Source: an uncultured Flavobacteriaceae bacterium (GTDB taxonomy: Bacteria; Bacteroidota; Bacteroidia; Flavobacteriales; Flavobacteriaceae). Taken from it: a stretch of 64,000 nucleotides of DNA. The stretch is from positions 182,334-246,333 of the forward strand of contig CALHGE010000005.1 of assembly GCA_938029725.1 (NCBI GenBank). Reading direction: 5' to 3'. The notes under the pieces were generated by a model. It worked only from the letters and a program-made list of their open reading frames with translations. It had not been told where the DNA came from and did not search any database. Each line of letters starts with the position of its first letter. Positions within the stretch are counted from its first letter, which is position 1. Shown in pieces: positions 36,656 to 46,132 of this stretch. Position numbers and translations under genes: made by a program.

Positions 36656-37040
36656 ATTTTTTTCGAGATGTCATTGCCGCTGACTTTATACTATCTCGTT
36701 CTTTTTTTTCGCTTTTAAGTCGATTTTTCTCAGCCTCTAATTTTGCATCTACCGCTATGTATATTTCTTCGTGCTCTTCAGGAATGGAGGCGTAATAGCG
36801 ATCACTTTCAACAAATTTAAGGCTATCAATATCGTACTTTTCAAAAATATAAGCAGTAGGGTCAATATTGTGATTTCGCAAAATTTGTGGATTGGTGAGT
36901 TTAGCCGCATTTGCGATAGCCAAATCATTCAATATCAAAATCATTTTCTCTTTGGGTATGAGACCCGCTGGTTGATCTATTAGCTTTTCAGCACAGGAAA
37001 AGAAAAGGGCCAACAAAAGCAAAAAAGGTACTTTTTTCAT
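36615..37040 (-). CDS. DUF4296 lipoprotein
   Basis: 141 residues. Lipoprotein signal with lipobox FFSC (Cys16) followed by a mostly helical domain (LIPKEKMILILNDLAIANA, DPTAYIFEKYDIDSLKFVESDRYYAS), which I recognise as DUF4296, and a charged, lysine-rich tail of about 40 residues. It is the last gene of the polyprenol-mannose synthase - pyrC - DUF4296 operon, with a 2-base gap to pyrC. The same order is, as I recall, common in flavobacteria. Function unknown. The charged tail lies in the convergent overlap with the epimerase gene. Confidence 0.82.
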   Translation of the reverse strand: MKKVPFLLLLALFFSCAEKLIDQPAGLIPKEKMILILNDLAIANAAKLTNPQILRNHNIDPTAYIFEKYDIDSLKFVESDRYYASIPEEHEEIYIAVDAKLEAEKNRLKSEKKERDSIKSAAMTSRKKSKDSLLKSGDKKK

Positions 37041-37042
37041 AA

Positions 37043-38377
37043 CTATCTGTCAAATGTCAATCTTCTTGCATTTCGTTCCTCTGAAAAACTTCCATTTTCA
37101 TAAGCTAAATGCCCATTAACAAAGGTATGGGTTATTTTAGCGTCAAAGGTAAAGCCCTCAAAAGGAGACCATCCGCATTTATAAAAATTATTTTCTCTGG
37201 TAGCTTCCCAAGAACTTTCCAAATCTACTAAGACCAAATCGGCATAATAGCCTTCTCTTATAAAACCACGCTTTTCAATATCAAAAAGTTTTGTAGGATT
37301 GTGACACATTTTCTCTACAAGCTTTTCCAAAGAAAGCATTCCCTCTTTATGCTTTTGAAGCATTGCGGGTAATGCATGCTGTACCAAAGGCCCACCAGAA
37401 GGAGCTTTAGTGTATACATTATCTTTTTCCTCCAAAAGATGCGGAGCATGGTCTGAGGCAATGACATCAATTCGATCGTCTAGCAATGCTGCCCAAAGTT
37501 TGGATCGATCTTCCGCAGTCTTAACTGCAGGGTTCCATTTAATCAGTGTGCCCTTAGTATCATAGTCTGCATCTGAAAACCACAAGTGATGAATACACAC
37601 TTCTGAAGTAATCTTCTTTTCTTCTAAGGGAATATCATTACGAAACAATTCCATTTCTTTTCCAGTAGAAAGATGAAAAACATGCAATCGTGCTCCTGTT
37701 TTTTTTGCTAGAGCAATGGCCTTAGAAGAAGAAAGGTAACATGCTTCTTCGCTTCGAATTAAAGGATGATATTTTATAGGAATATCATCTCCAAACTCCT
37801 CCTTATATTTTGCCAAATTACGGCGAATAGTGCCTTCATCCTCACAATGGGCCGAAATAACCATCTCAGTACTTCTAAAAATATTTTCCAACACCTCTTC
37901 GTTGTCGACCAACATATTTCCTGTAGAAGAACCTAAGAACAGTTTCACTCCTGAACAAGCATTTTTATCAAGTCGTTTTAATTCCTCCAAATTATCATTG
38001 GTGCCCCCGAAAGGAAATGAATAGTTAGCATATGAAGAGGCCTTACCCATAGCAAATTTTTGTTCTAACTTTTCAATGGTAGTCGTCTGCGGGTTAGTAT
38101 TCGGTTGCTCCATAAAAGTGGTAATTCCACCAGCGATTGCAGCGCGGCTTTCAGAAGCAATATTTCCTTTATGCGTTAAACCAGGCTCTCTAAAATGGAC
38201 TTGGTCATCGATTACGCCGGGCAACAAGTACTTTCCTTGAGCATCAATAACCTTGGCTTCAGCATCTGATATATCTTTACCAATTTTTTGAATACGGTCA
38301 TCTTGAAGCAATACATCTGCTTCAAATATCTTGTTTTCATTTACGATCCTTGCATTCTTAATAAGTTGCTTCGCCAT
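37043..38377 (-). CDS. pyrC: Dihydroorotase
   Basis: A 444-residue amidohydrolase of pyrimidine synthesis that cyclises carbamoyl-aspartate. The metal-binding HxH near the N-terminus reads Gln59-Val-His61 in DDQVHFREPGLTHKG; other metal-site segments are ISAHCED, HVFHLSTG and the catalytic Asp in DVIASDHAPH. From memory the Q-for-H change is general in Bacteroidetes dihydroorotases, so activity is expected. Gaps to both neighbours are 2 bases, so the three genes are one transcript. Confidence 0.93.
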   Translation of the reverse strand: MAKQLIKNARIVNENKIFEADVLLQDDRIQKIGKDISDAEAKVIDAQGKYLLPGVIDDQVHFREPGLTHKGNIASESRAAIAGGITTFMEQPNTNPQTTTIEKLEQKFAMGKASSYANYSFPFGGTNDNLEELKRLDKNACSGVKLFLGSSTGNMLVDNEEVLENIFRSTEMVISAHCEDEGTIRRNLAKYKEEFGDDIPIKYHPLIRSEEACYLSSSKAIALAKKTGARLHVFHLSTGKEMELFRNDIPLEEKKITSEVCIHHLWFSDADYDTKGTLIKWNPAVKTAEDRSKLWAALLDDRIDVIASDHAPHLLEEKDNVYTKAPSGGPLVQHALPAMLQKHKEGMLSLEKLVEKMCHNPTKLFDIEKRGFIREGYYADLVLVDLESSWEATRENNFYKCGWSPFEGFTFDAKITHTFVNGHLAYENGSFSEERNARRLTFDR

Positions 38378-38379
38378 TA

Positions 38380-39108
38380 TTAAAATCTATTTTTTTGAAA
38401 TAAACTATTCCATTTCATTTTTAAAACTCCAAAAATGGCTTCGCTCACAATTGAAGAACTCATCTTTGATTTTCCTTTTTCGCGATCTCTAAAAATAATC
38501 GAAACTTCCTCAATTTTATAATCCATTAGGTACGCTCTAAACTTCATTTCAATTTGAAAAGCATAGCCAACAAAACGAATGGAATCTAGCTTTATATTCT
38601 CTAAAACTTCGCGTTTGTAACAAACAAAACCTGCGGTGGGGTCATGCACACGCATACCGGTAACCATTTTTACATAAAATGATGCTCCATAAGACAACAA
38701 CACCCTATGCAACGGCCAGTTAACCACATTAACTCCTTTCTTGTACCGTGAGCCAACCGCAACGTCTGCCCCCTTTTTACAGGCAGTATGTAAGCGCAAT
38801 AAATCAGACGGGGTATGCGAAAAATCGGCATCCATCTCAAAAATATAGTTGTACTCTCGGGCTATAGCCCATTTGAATCCGTGAATATAAGCCGTACCCA
38901 ATCCTGATTTTTCTTTTCTTAGCTCTAAAAACAAATTGCCTTCGTATTGCTTTTGTAAGTCTCGTACGGCAGCAGCTGTTCCGTCAGGAGAATTGTCATC
39001 AACTATGAGAACATGAAAATTCGTGCGTAATTCAAAAACAGCTCGAATAATCTCCTCAATGTTTTCAATTTCATTGTAGGTGGGTATAATAACTAAGCTA
39101 TCGGACAT
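38380..39108 (-). CDS. Polyprenol monophosphomannose synthase (DPM1-like, GT2)
   Basis: A 242-residue GT-A glycosyltransferase moving a sugar from a nucleotide to polyprenyl phosphate. N-terminal VIIPTYNEIENIEEII, nucleotide-binding DDNSPDGT (37-44) and metal-binding DADFSHTP mark the family. No membrane helices, so it is the short, membrane-associated form. It is divergent from a GT39 membrane glycosyltransferase, the kind of enzyme that uses polyprenyl-phosphate sugars as donors, which suggests a shared pathway. Confidence 0.92.
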   Translation of the reverse strand: MSDSLVIIPTYNEIENIEEIIRAVFELRTNFHVLIVDDNSPDGTAAAVRDLQKQYEGNLFLELRKEKSGLGTAYIHGFKWAIAREYNYIFEMDADFSHTPSDLLRLHTACKKGADVAVGSRYKKGVNVVNWPLHRVLLSYGASFYVKMVTGMRVHDPTAGFVCYKREVLENIKLDSIRFVGYAFQIEMKFRAYLMDYKIEEVSIIFRDREKGKSKMSSSIVSEAIFGVLKMKWNSLFQKNRF

Positions 39109-39127
39109 TCTACTGGTTTGATTTCCA

Positions 39128-39135
39128 CAAAAATA
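39128..39135 (-). promoter_or_regulatory. Candidate TAnnTTTG -7 element for the DPM1-like - pyrC operon
   Basis: TATTTTTG on the minus strand, 19 bases upstream of the ATG at 39108; exact consensus match. Confidence 0.4.
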
Positions 39136-39212
39136 GTGTTTTCATTAGTCCTGAAAAGTGACTTTTATGGTTTTATGATTTTTTTAAATCTATGATTAAG
39201 AGCAAGAATTTG

Positions 39213-39220
39213 TAATTTTG
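39213..39220 (+). promoter_or_regulatory. Candidate TAnnTTTG -7 element for the GT39 operon
   Basis: TAATTTTG, 20 bases upstream of the ATG at 39241; exact consensus match, no clear -33 element. Confidence 0.4.
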
Positions 39221-39240
39221 ACAACGAACAACCTAATTAT

Positions 39241-40908
39241 ATGCTTCAAAAACTGCCTAGGCTTTTCCTTTACCTCTTAGGGGCAATTTTAGTAATAAAT
39301 TTACTACAAGCCTATTTTACTGAGCTTATTTTCGACGAAGCTTATTATTGGTATTATGCCAAAAACCTCGCTTGGGGGTACTTTGACCACCCCCCTATGG
39401 TGGCTTGGCTAATCAAATTGAGTGGCCTTTTATTTAATGGGGAATTGGGCGTTCGTTTTATGACCTGCCTACTATCAACAGCGACTTTCATTCTTTTATG
39501 GCTAATTATTGACCACCCAAAAAAGAAAGAATATGTACCGCATTTTTTTGTTGTAGCATTCTCTATGATCCTTTTAAATGCGTACGGCTTCTTCACCTTA
39601 CCTGATACACCACTGTTATTTTTTACCGCCCTATTTTTATTTATTTATAAAAAATTTATTGCAAGCCCCTCTCTACTACTATCGATAGTTTTAGGCATTG
39701 TAATGGCGGCTTTAATGTACAGCAAGTATCATGCAGTTTTAGTAATTATCTTTGTATTGCTTTCAAATCTTAAATTACTAAGAAGCAACTATGCATGGTT
39801 GGCAGTTCTTACGGCACTACTTTGCTATACGCCTCACTTTGTATGGTTATATGAAAATGATTTTGTTTCAATAAAATACCACCTATTCGAAAGGCCTAAT
39901 CAAGCCTATAGTTTCAATAAATTTACCCTTAAATATTTCTTGGATATAATTACTATATTCGGACTTACTTTTCCTTTTGCCTACTATATTTTATATCACA
40001 CCAAGCCTAAGAATAAGTTCGAGAAAGCACTTATTTTTCTTACCTATGGAGTGCTGATATTCTTTTTTATCTCAAGTTTTTCAAAACGGACACAAGCCCA
40101 ATGGGTTATTGTAATATCGATTCCAATGGTCGTGATGATTTTTAATTACATTCTCGACCATCAGCAGATTAGAAAGTGGTTTTACGGTTTAGGAATTGCA
40201 AATATTGTAATTCTATTGTTCCTCAGAATAGGCCTCATTTATGAACCTTTTTTTCCAATAGTATATGAAACCCATGGCAATAAGAAATGGGTAGAAAGAT
40301 TAGCGTATGATGTTTGGGACACTCCAGTAGTTTTTGAGAACTCCTATCGAAACGCCCCGATGTACGAGTTTTATTCGGGCAGAACGGCAATCTCATTAAA
40401 CAATATACAATATCGACAAAATCAGTACACCATAGATGGCTCCGAAGCTAGCGTGCAAAACAAAAAAGTATTTTATGCAACACCCTATAGACGTATTGCA
40501 GGTTTTGCATATCCATTACCAAACGAAAAGCTTTTTTATGGCGAATACATTGACCATTTTGAATCTTTTCGCAGACTCAAATGTATAATAGAAAGAGATG
40601 AATTAGAATTCGATTCGGATAAGACTTATGAAATGAAAATTTATAATCCCTATAAAATTGATATTCCATTGAACAAACTCAATTTCGGATTAGCCTATTT
40701 AAATGATTACAAAGAAGTACGTGATATTAGAAAAGTTACAGCCCATATCATTGACACAACTATTTTAGCCTTGAAATCAAATGATACCTTAAGTTTTTCG
40801 TTTAAATTACCAAAAACCAAAATGAAAAAGCCGAAGTACATACGAATAGGCATCTCAGAAAACGATCTGCCATATGGCATCAACGGCGATAATATCAAAT
40901 TAAAATAG
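39241..40908 (+). CDS. GT39-type membrane glycosyltransferase (ArnT/PMT-like)
   Basis: 555 residues. Helices fill about 1-335 (roughly ten segments). The catalytic first loop has the acidic motif FDEAYYWYYAKNLAWGYFDHPP typical of ArnT/PMT enzymes, with Asp-Glu in positions 31-32 expected to bind metal and donor. A soluble domain of about 210 residues faces the periplasm. It transfers a sugar from a polyprenyl phosphate donor to lipid or protein at the outer face of the inner membrane. Its stop overlaps the GTG start of the DUF4271 gene (TAGTG). Substrate unknown. Confidence 0.87.
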   Translation: MLQKLPRLFLYLLGAILVINLLQAYFTELIFDEAYYWYYAKNLAWGYFDHPPMVAWLIKLSGLLFNGELGVRFMTCLLSTATFILLWLIIDHPKKKEYVPHFFVVAFSMILLNAYGFFTLPDTPLLFFTALFLFIYKKFIASPSLLLSIVLGIVMAALMYSKYHAVLVIIFVLLSNLKLLRSNYAWLAVLTALLCYTPHFVWLYENDFVSIKYHLFERPNQAYSFNKFTLKYFLDIITIFGLTFPFAYYILYHTKPKNKFEKALIFLTYGVLIFFFISSFSKRTQAQWVIVISIPMVVMIFNYILDHQQIRKWFYGLGIANIVILLFLRIGLIYEPFFPIVYETHGNKKWVERLAYDVWDTPVVFENSYRNAPMYEFYSGRTAISLNNIQYRQNQYTIDGSEASVQNKKVFYATPYRRIAGFAYPLPNEKLFYGEYIDHFESFRRLKCIIERDELEFDSDKTYEMKIYNPYKIDIPLNKLNFGLAYLNDYKEVRDIRKVTAHIIDTTILALKSNDTLSFSFKLPKTKMKKPKYIRIGISENDLPYGINGDNIKLK

Positions 40909-41570
40909 TGGAACCACTACTTCGAAACATAGAAAATATTGATTGGATTACCATTCTAATTTTTAGCAGCCTAGCTCTAATTGTTTTAGCGAAGACTGCT
41001 TTTTACAATCGCTTTTTGAATTTTATCATCTTACCTCTTAATAATAAATACATTTTTATGTATAACAAAAAGGAAAAGTTGATGAATTGGTTTCATATTT
41101 TTTTGACTGTCTTTCAAGTAATAAACTTTTCTTTGTTCTTATATCTCTCATGGCAAGCCTTTTTCGGGTCTATACAAGATGCTAAGCTAAACCCTTATTT
41201 GTTTCCAATTATACTAGGATCTATTTTGCTCTTTCTAATTCTAAAGGTATTTATACAGCTAGCAAATGGCTTCATTTTTAATTCTAATCAAACCATAAGT
41301 CAACTTATTTTTAAGAAGCTTTCTTACCTAAACCATAGCGGCTTAATCATGTTTTTAGCCAATATAGTTTTAAGCTATGTTTTTAAAGATTCGAAAGCTG
41401 TTATTTACGTAACATTTTTCTTGATTTTTTTAATAAATGGAATAGGATGGGTCACCTTATTGAGGAATCATCAAAAATTTATAGCAACCAATTTTTTCTA
41501 TTTTATTTTGTACCTTTGCGCACTCGAAATTGCCCCTTGGGTAATTATAGGAAGTTATTTAAAAGATTGA
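40908..41570 (+). CDS. DUF4271 membrane protein
   Basis: 220 residues with about six helices (near 14-34, 62-82, 94-116, 142-158, 162-182, 193-213). I recognise the family as DUF4271, found almost only in Bacteroidetes and usually next to hemD as here. The start is GTG at 40908, whose G is the last base of the previous stop; no ATG is near. Function unknown; conserved linkage to hemD hints at a heme-related or membrane-anchoring role, which is inference. Confidence 0.83.
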   Translation: MEPLLRNIENIDWITILIFSSLALIVLAKTAFYNRFLNFIILPLNNKYIFMYNKKEKLMNWFHIFLTVFQVINFSLFLYLSWQAFFGSIQDAKLNPYLFPIILGSILLFLILKVFIQLANGFIFNSNQTISQLIFKKLSYLNHSGLIMFLANIVLSYVFKDSKAVIYVTFFLIFLINGIGWVTLLRNHQKFIATNFFYFILYLCALEIAPWVIIGSYLKD

Positions 41571-41596
41571 TGCAGAGGAAAATAGGTTTATGAAAA

Positions 41597-41612
41597 TTTT
41601 GCGAAAGCAAAA
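41597..41612 (+). other. Small hairpin in the hemD leader
   Basis: TTTTGC-GAAA-GCAAAA, a 6-base stem with a GNRA-type tetraloop, in the 103-base gap between the DUF4271 and hemD genes. No T-run follows, so it is not a classical terminator on this strand. Confidence 0.3.
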
Positions 41613-41673
41613 AAAATAAAAGCCCTCCACACACTGCCTTGTCTGACCCAAAGAACCAAAAAAATAGTTGTAG

Positions 41674-42420
41674 ATGAAAGTAAAGACGATTTTGGTGTCT
41701 CAACCTGAACCGAAGATGGAAAACTCTCCATATTCGAAATTGATTGACAAGGAAAAAGTAAAAGTTGATTTTAGGCCTTTCATTCATGTTGAAGGTGTTG
41801 ATGCAAAAGAAGTGCGTCAGCAAAAAATTGATCTTACACAATTCACAGCCATTATACTTACCAGCCGTAATGCGGTAGACCATTTTTTTAGAATTTCTGA
41901 AGAAATGCGATTCAAAGTTCCTGATTCTATGAAATATTTCTGTCAATCAGAAGCTGTTGCCTACTACTTGCAGAAGTATGTAGTATACCGCAAGCGTAAA
42001 ATTTATGTTGGCAAAATGAACTTTCCTGATCTATCAGTATTGTTCAAAAAATATAAAGACGAAAAATTTCTTTTACCATCTTCTGATTCTTTGAAAACTA
42101 TCGTTCCTGAAACCTTAGATAAGCTAGGTATTAACTGGACCAGGGGTATCTTCTACAAGACTGTAATTAGCGACTTATCGGACCTAAAAGAAGTTTACTA
42201 CGATGTGTTAGTCTTCTTTAGCCCTTCCGGAATTGAATCATTGTTGAAGAACTTTCCTGATTTTGAACAGAAAGACACGCGAATAGCCGTTTTCGGAAAC
42301 TCAACGGTTAATGCAGCCACCAATGCAGGTCTACGATGCGATATTAAAGCACCCACACCTGAAATGCCTTCAATGACTATGGCGCTGCAGAAGTATATTA
42401 ATGAAGCGAACAAGAAATAA
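41674..42420 (+). CDS. hemD: Uroporphyrinogen-III synthase
   Basis: A 248-residue enzyme of heme synthesis that closes hydroxymethylbilane with inversion of ring D. It has the two-lobed HemD pattern: N-lobe VKTILVSQPEP, FTAIILTSRNAVDHFF, and C-lobe FLLPSSDSLKTIVPETL, YDVLVFFSPSGIESL. HemD is poorly conserved, but these two segments and length fit. It follows the DUF4271 gene and ends at a strong bidirectional terminator. Confidence 0.88.
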   Translation: MKVKTILVSQPEPKMENSPYSKLIDKEKVKVDFRPFIHVEGVDAKEVRQQKIDLTQFTAIILTSRNAVDHFFRISEEMRFKVPDSMKYFCQSEAVAYYLQKYVVYRKRKIYVGKMNFPDLSVLFKKYKDEKFLLPSSDSLKTIVPETLDKLGINWTRGIFYKTVISDLSDLKEVYYDVLVFFSPSGIESLLKNFPDFEQKDTRIAVFGNSTVNAATNAGLRCDIKAPTPEMPSMTMALQKYINEANKK

Positions 42421-42441
42421 GATCTAAATAATCAATTCAAT

Positions 42442-42473
42442 AAAAAACCCTGAGCTAATGTTCAGGGTTTTTT
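42442..42473. terminator. Bidirectional terminator between hemD and pckA
   Basis: A perfect 12-base stem (AAAAAACCCTGA / TCAGGGTTTTTT) with an 8-base loop, with T-runs on both strands, between two convergent genes. Confidence 0.88.
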
Positions 42474-42498
42474 ATTGGTCTAAATTCTTATCTTCTAT

Positions 42499-44118
42499 TT
42501 AAAAAGCGTAACGCTGCGGTCCGCCTCGTCGTATTTCCTCACTTGCATAGGCTTCAAACTGCTTGAAGTTTTCACGGAATGCATTTGACAATTTGAAAGC
42601 TGTGGTATAATAAGCGGCATCATCAGCCCATGTTGTTCTCGGACTCAAAACAGCTGTTGGAACTCCAGGACAAGATCTTGGTTGCGCTACCCCAAATACA
42701 GAATGAATATGATAATCATCATAGTTATACAAGCCTAGGTCACCGTTTAAAACAGCATTAATCATAGCTCTAGTATATTTCAACTTCATACGGGTACCGA
42801 CACCATAAGGACCGCCTGTCCAGCCTGTGTTTACCAACCATACGTTTACATCTGCAGCCTGCATTTTCTCACTCAACATTTCAGCGTATTTTGCCGGATG
42901 CAAAGGCATAAAAGGAGCGCCAAAACAAGCGGAAAATGAAGGAATAGGCTCTTTAACACCTGCCTCTGTTCCTGCAACCTTTGCTGTATAACCAGACATA
43001 AAATGGTACGCCGCCTGAGCGGGAGTTAATTTTGATATCGGGGGTAATACTCCAAAAGCATCCGCTGTTAAAAAGAAAATATTCTTCGGATTCTTACCTA
43101 TGGAAGGTCTTTGAACATTATCAATATTATAAATAGGATAACTTACTCTAGTATTTTGTGTAATTGAAGTATTCGCAAAATCGACATTACCTGCATCATC
43201 TAAAATGACGTTTTCTAATAGCGCACCTTTTCGGATAGCTCCAAAGATTTCAGGCTCATTTTCTGCAGACAAGTTAATCACCTTCGCATAACATCCACCT
43301 TCAAAATTAAATACCGCGTTCTCATTATTCCAACCATGCTCATCATCACCTATTAATTTTCGAGATGCATCTGTAGATAAGGTGGTTTTACCTGTACCTG
43401 ATAATCCGAAGAAAATAGCAGTTTCACCGTTCTCACCAACATTTGCCGAACAATGCATTGGTAGCGTGTTTTTCTGAACAGGTAGAATAAAGTTCAAGGC
43501 TGAAAAAATTCCTTTTTTAATTTCACCGGTATACCCAGTTCCTCCAATCAAAGCAATCTTTCTTGTGAAATTCAAGATGGCAAAATTGTGTTGACGGGTT
43601 CCATCAATCGCAGCATCAGCCATAAAGCCCGGCGCATTCACCACCGTCCATTCCGGATCGAAGTTCTTCAACTCCTCATCAGTTGGGCGAATGAACATAT
43701 TATACGCAAACATATTACTCCAAGGGAACTCGTTAATTACTCGAATATCCATTCGGTAATTATGGTCTGCACAGGCGTAACAGTCACGAACATAAAGTTC
43801 TTTCTCATTCAAATACGAAATTACTTTATCATATAGAGCATCGAATTTTGAAGGCTCAAACGGGATATTAATATCACCCCACCAAACCTTATCTTCGGTT
43901 ATTTTATCTTTTACAATAAAACGATCCATTGGTGATCTTCCAGTAAACTCTCCAGTATTTACGGCTAGAGCCCCCGAAGATGCTTCTTCACCCATCTTTT
44001 TCTCCAAAGTGATTTCTTGAAGCTTTGAAGGTGAGAGCTGATAATTTATATTATCATGCTTTATTCCGTAGCCTTTAAGTGAAACGGAAGTTGTGCTTTT
44101 TTTCGAATTATTCATCAA
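42499..44118 (-). CDS. pckA: Phosphoenolpyruvate carboxykinase (ATP)
   Basis: A 539-residue enzyme converting oxaloacetate and ATP to phosphoenolpyruvate, the first committed step of gluconeogenesis. The kinase P-loop GLSGTGKTT is at 238-246, preceded by MHCSANVG with the metal-binding His and followed by DDEHGW. Arg61 in TGRSPMDRF is in the oxaloacetate site. Length and motifs are fully normal. A DUF423 gene lies 65 bases upstream; the gap contains CTGTTTTTACAG, a short palindrome of unknown meaning. Confidence 0.97.
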   Translation of the reverse strand: MMNNSKKSTTSVSLKGYGIKHDNINYQLSPSKLQEITLEKKMGEEASSGALAVNTGEFTGRSPMDRFIVKDKITEDKVWWGDINIPFEPSKFDALYDKVISYLNEKELYVRDCYACADHNYRMDIRVINEFPWSNMFAYNMFIRPTDEELKNFDPEWTVVNAPGFMADAAIDGTRQHNFAILNFTRKIALIGGTGYTGEIKKGIFSALNFILPVQKNTLPMHCSANVGENGETAIFFGLSGTGKTTLSTDASRKLIGDDEHGWNNENAVFNFEGGCYAKVINLSAENEPEIFGAIRKGALLENVILDDAGNVDFANTSITQNTRVSYPIYNIDNVQRPSIGKNPKNIFFLTADAFGVLPPISKLTPAQAAYHFMSGYTAKVAGTEAGVKEPIPSFSACFGAPFMPLHPAKYAEMLSEKMQAADVNVWLVNTGWTGGPYGVGTRMKLKYTRAMINAVLNGDLGLYNYDDYHIHSVFGVAQPRSCPGVPTAVLSPRTTWADDAAYYTTAFKLSNAFRENFKQFEAYASEEIRRGGPQRYAF

Positions 44119-44183
44119 ATAGCTGTTTTTACAGTGCGAAATTATTGAAATTATATTTCTAACGCCATTTTTTTAGGAATATT

Positions 44184-44570
44184 TTAATTGAATTGCTTAT
44201 GTGCTCGATAACCCAAAAGCAACCATCCACAAATAAGGAGCAAACCACCAATTGGCGTTGCAAATCCGATAGTCTTAAAATCAAAAGAAGTCAAATCATT
44301 CGTGGCAAGAGAATAGATAGAAAAAGAAAACAGAAGAATTCCACCTACGATAAAATAATAGATTAATTTTTTACGCTGTTCAGGCAATCGCCCTGTGCTT
44401 CCTAAGAGCAACAGGAAGAGGGCATGATACATTTGATACCTAACCCCTATGTCAAATGTTTGTATCGCATCTGAATCAACAAACTTCTCCAACCCGTGTG
44501 CGCCAAAGGCTCCAAGAACAACGGCACTCACGCCAAATATGATTCCTGTTAAAAATATTGTTCTGTTCAT
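44184..44570 (-). CDS. DUF423 membrane protein
   Basis: 128 residues with four helices (near 3-22, 42-60, 70-90, 103-123). The N-terminal GVSAVVLGAFGAHGLE and YQMYHALFLLLLG are the DUF423 (YgdD-like) pattern. Divergent from the saccharopine dehydrogenase gene (84-base gap). Function unknown. Confidence 0.88.
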   Translation of the reverse strand: MNRTIFLTGIIFGVSAVVLGAFGAHGLEKFVDSDAIQTFDIGVRYQMYHALFLLLLGSTGRLPEQRKKLIYYFIVGGILLFSFSIYSLATNDLTSFDFKTIGFATPIGGLLLICGWLLLGYRAHKQFN

Positions 44571-44654
44571 AACTTAAAGAGCATATTTTTTTATAAATGT
44601 AACAATTTGATACCTTCGTCTTTCGTTATACAAAAATAACCAATCAAACATAAG

Positions 44655-46028
44655 ATGCGCAAAATACTAGTGGTCGGAGCCGGAAAATCGACTTCATATC
44701 TAATCGATTATTTTTTAAAAAAAGCAGCGCAGGAAAATCTGCACCTCACCATTGGTGACATCAACCCAGCTGCAATCGCTTTAGAAATCAAAAATCATGA
44801 GGCTTGTTCCGTTATTCAACTGAATGTTTTTGAAGATCAAGAGCGTCAAAAAGCAATTGAAGAGAGTGATATTGTCGTTTCAATGCTTCCGGCACGGATG
44901 CATATGTTAGTCGCAACAGATTGTATCACTTTTGAGAAGCATTTAGTTACCGCTTCGTATGTAAGCGAAGAAATCAAAACTCTTGATCAGCAAGCCAAAG
45001 AAAAGGGCTTGGTATTTATGAATGAAATTGGTCTAGATCCTGGCATAGACCATATGAGCGCGATGCAAGTCATTGATCGTATTCGTGAAAAGGGAGGAAA
45101 AATAGTTCTTTTTGAATCGTTTACCGGTGGTTTAGTTGCGCCAGAAAGTGATACTAATTTATGGAACTATAAATTTACTTGGAACCCAAGAAACGTTGTA
45201 CTAGCAGGTCAAGGTGGTGCGGCAAAATTTCTTCAAGAAGGCACCTATAAATACATTCCCTATCACAAGTTATTCCGTCGGACAGAATTTTTTAAAATTG
45301 AAGGGTATGGAAGATTTGAAGGGTATGCCAACCGTGATTCTTTAAAATACAGAAAAGCTTACGGCTTGCAAGATGTACTCACATTGTATCGAGGTACTAT
45401 GCGCCGCGTGGGTTTTTCAAAATCATGGAATATGTTCGTGCAACTAGGCGCAACTGATGATAGCTATACGATCGAAAACTCAGAAGGAATGAGCTATCGA
45501 GAATTCATAAATTCATTCCTACCCTATTCTCCTACAGATTCTGTTGAGTTAAAGCTCAGATACTATCTTAAACTAGAGCAGGATGATATCAGATGGGAAA
45601 AGCTTTTGGAATTAAACTTATTCAATACAGATAAAACTATTCCATTAAAAAATGGAACCCCTGCACAAATACTACAGTTCATTCTCGAAGACAGTTGGTC
45701 ACTCAATGAAGACGACAAAGATATGATTGTCATGTACCATAAATTTGGGTATGAATTAAATGGCAAACAATTTCAAATTGATGCAAATACAGTAGTCAAA
45801 GGAGAAAGTAGAACGCACACGGCTATGGCTAAAACAGTAGGCCTGCCAGTCGCCATTGCCACCCTCGCTATTTTAAATAAAAAAATCACCACACCAGGAG
45901 TACAAATCCCAACTCAAAAAGAAATATATGAGCCTATTCTAGAAGAATTGAAAGAGTACGGTGTCGTTTTCAAGGAATATAATGTGCCTTACCTCGGGTA
46001 TAATCCAGAGTCAGTTTATGATAAATAA
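44655..46028 (+). CDS. Saccharopine dehydrogenase family protein (LYS9-like)
   Basis: A 457-residue NAD(P)-dependent enzyme. Rossmann motif VVGAGKSTSYL at 6-16 and a long C-terminal domain with NEIGLDPGIDHMSAM near residues 120-134, typical of the glutamate-forming saccharopine dehydrogenase/LYS9 family. In Bacteroidetes such genes are taken to act in lysine degradation or a related opine-type reaction. An Lrp/AsnC regulator follows 104 bases downstream on the same strand, which fits amino-acid-dependent control. Confidence 0.88.
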   Translation: MRKILVVGAGKSTSYLIDYFLKKAAQENLHLTIGDINPAAIALEIKNHEACSVIQLNVFEDQERQKAIEESDIVVSMLPARMHMLVATDCITFEKHLVTASYVSEEIKTLDQQAKEKGLVFMNEIGLDPGIDHMSAMQVIDRIREKGGKIVLFESFTGGLVAPESDTNLWNYKFTWNPRNVVLAGQGGAAKFLQEGTYKYIPYHKLFRRTEFFKIEGYGRFEGYANRDSLKYRKAYGLQDVLTLYRGTMRRVGFSKSWNMFVQLGATDDSYTIENSEGMSYREFINSFLPYSPTDSVELKLRYYLKLEQDDIRWEKLLELNLFNTDKTIPLKNGTPAQILQFILEDSWSLNEDDKDMIVMYHKFGYELNGKQFQIDANTVVKGESRTHTAMAKTVGLPVAIATLAILNKKITTPGVQIPTQKEIYEPILEELKEYGVVFKEYNVPYLGYNPESVYDK

Positions 46029-46132
46029 TTTCGTCTGGTAAAAGAATTTCTCTTTTTCTAAAGCAGAAAGTTTAGCCAGATTCCTATTTCATCTAAATTC
46101 TATACTTTTACCTCAAATTTGAAACTGAATAG

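Noticed and set aside
41597..41612. TTTTGC-GAAA-GCAAAA hairpin as terminator of the GT39 operon
   Set aside because: No T-run follows on the plus strand; the stem is only 6 bases, 4 of them A-T.
41545..41946. Minus-strand open frame with many Phe/Leu residues
   Set aside because: It lies antisense to hemD and shows no domain; composition is that of a shadow frame.
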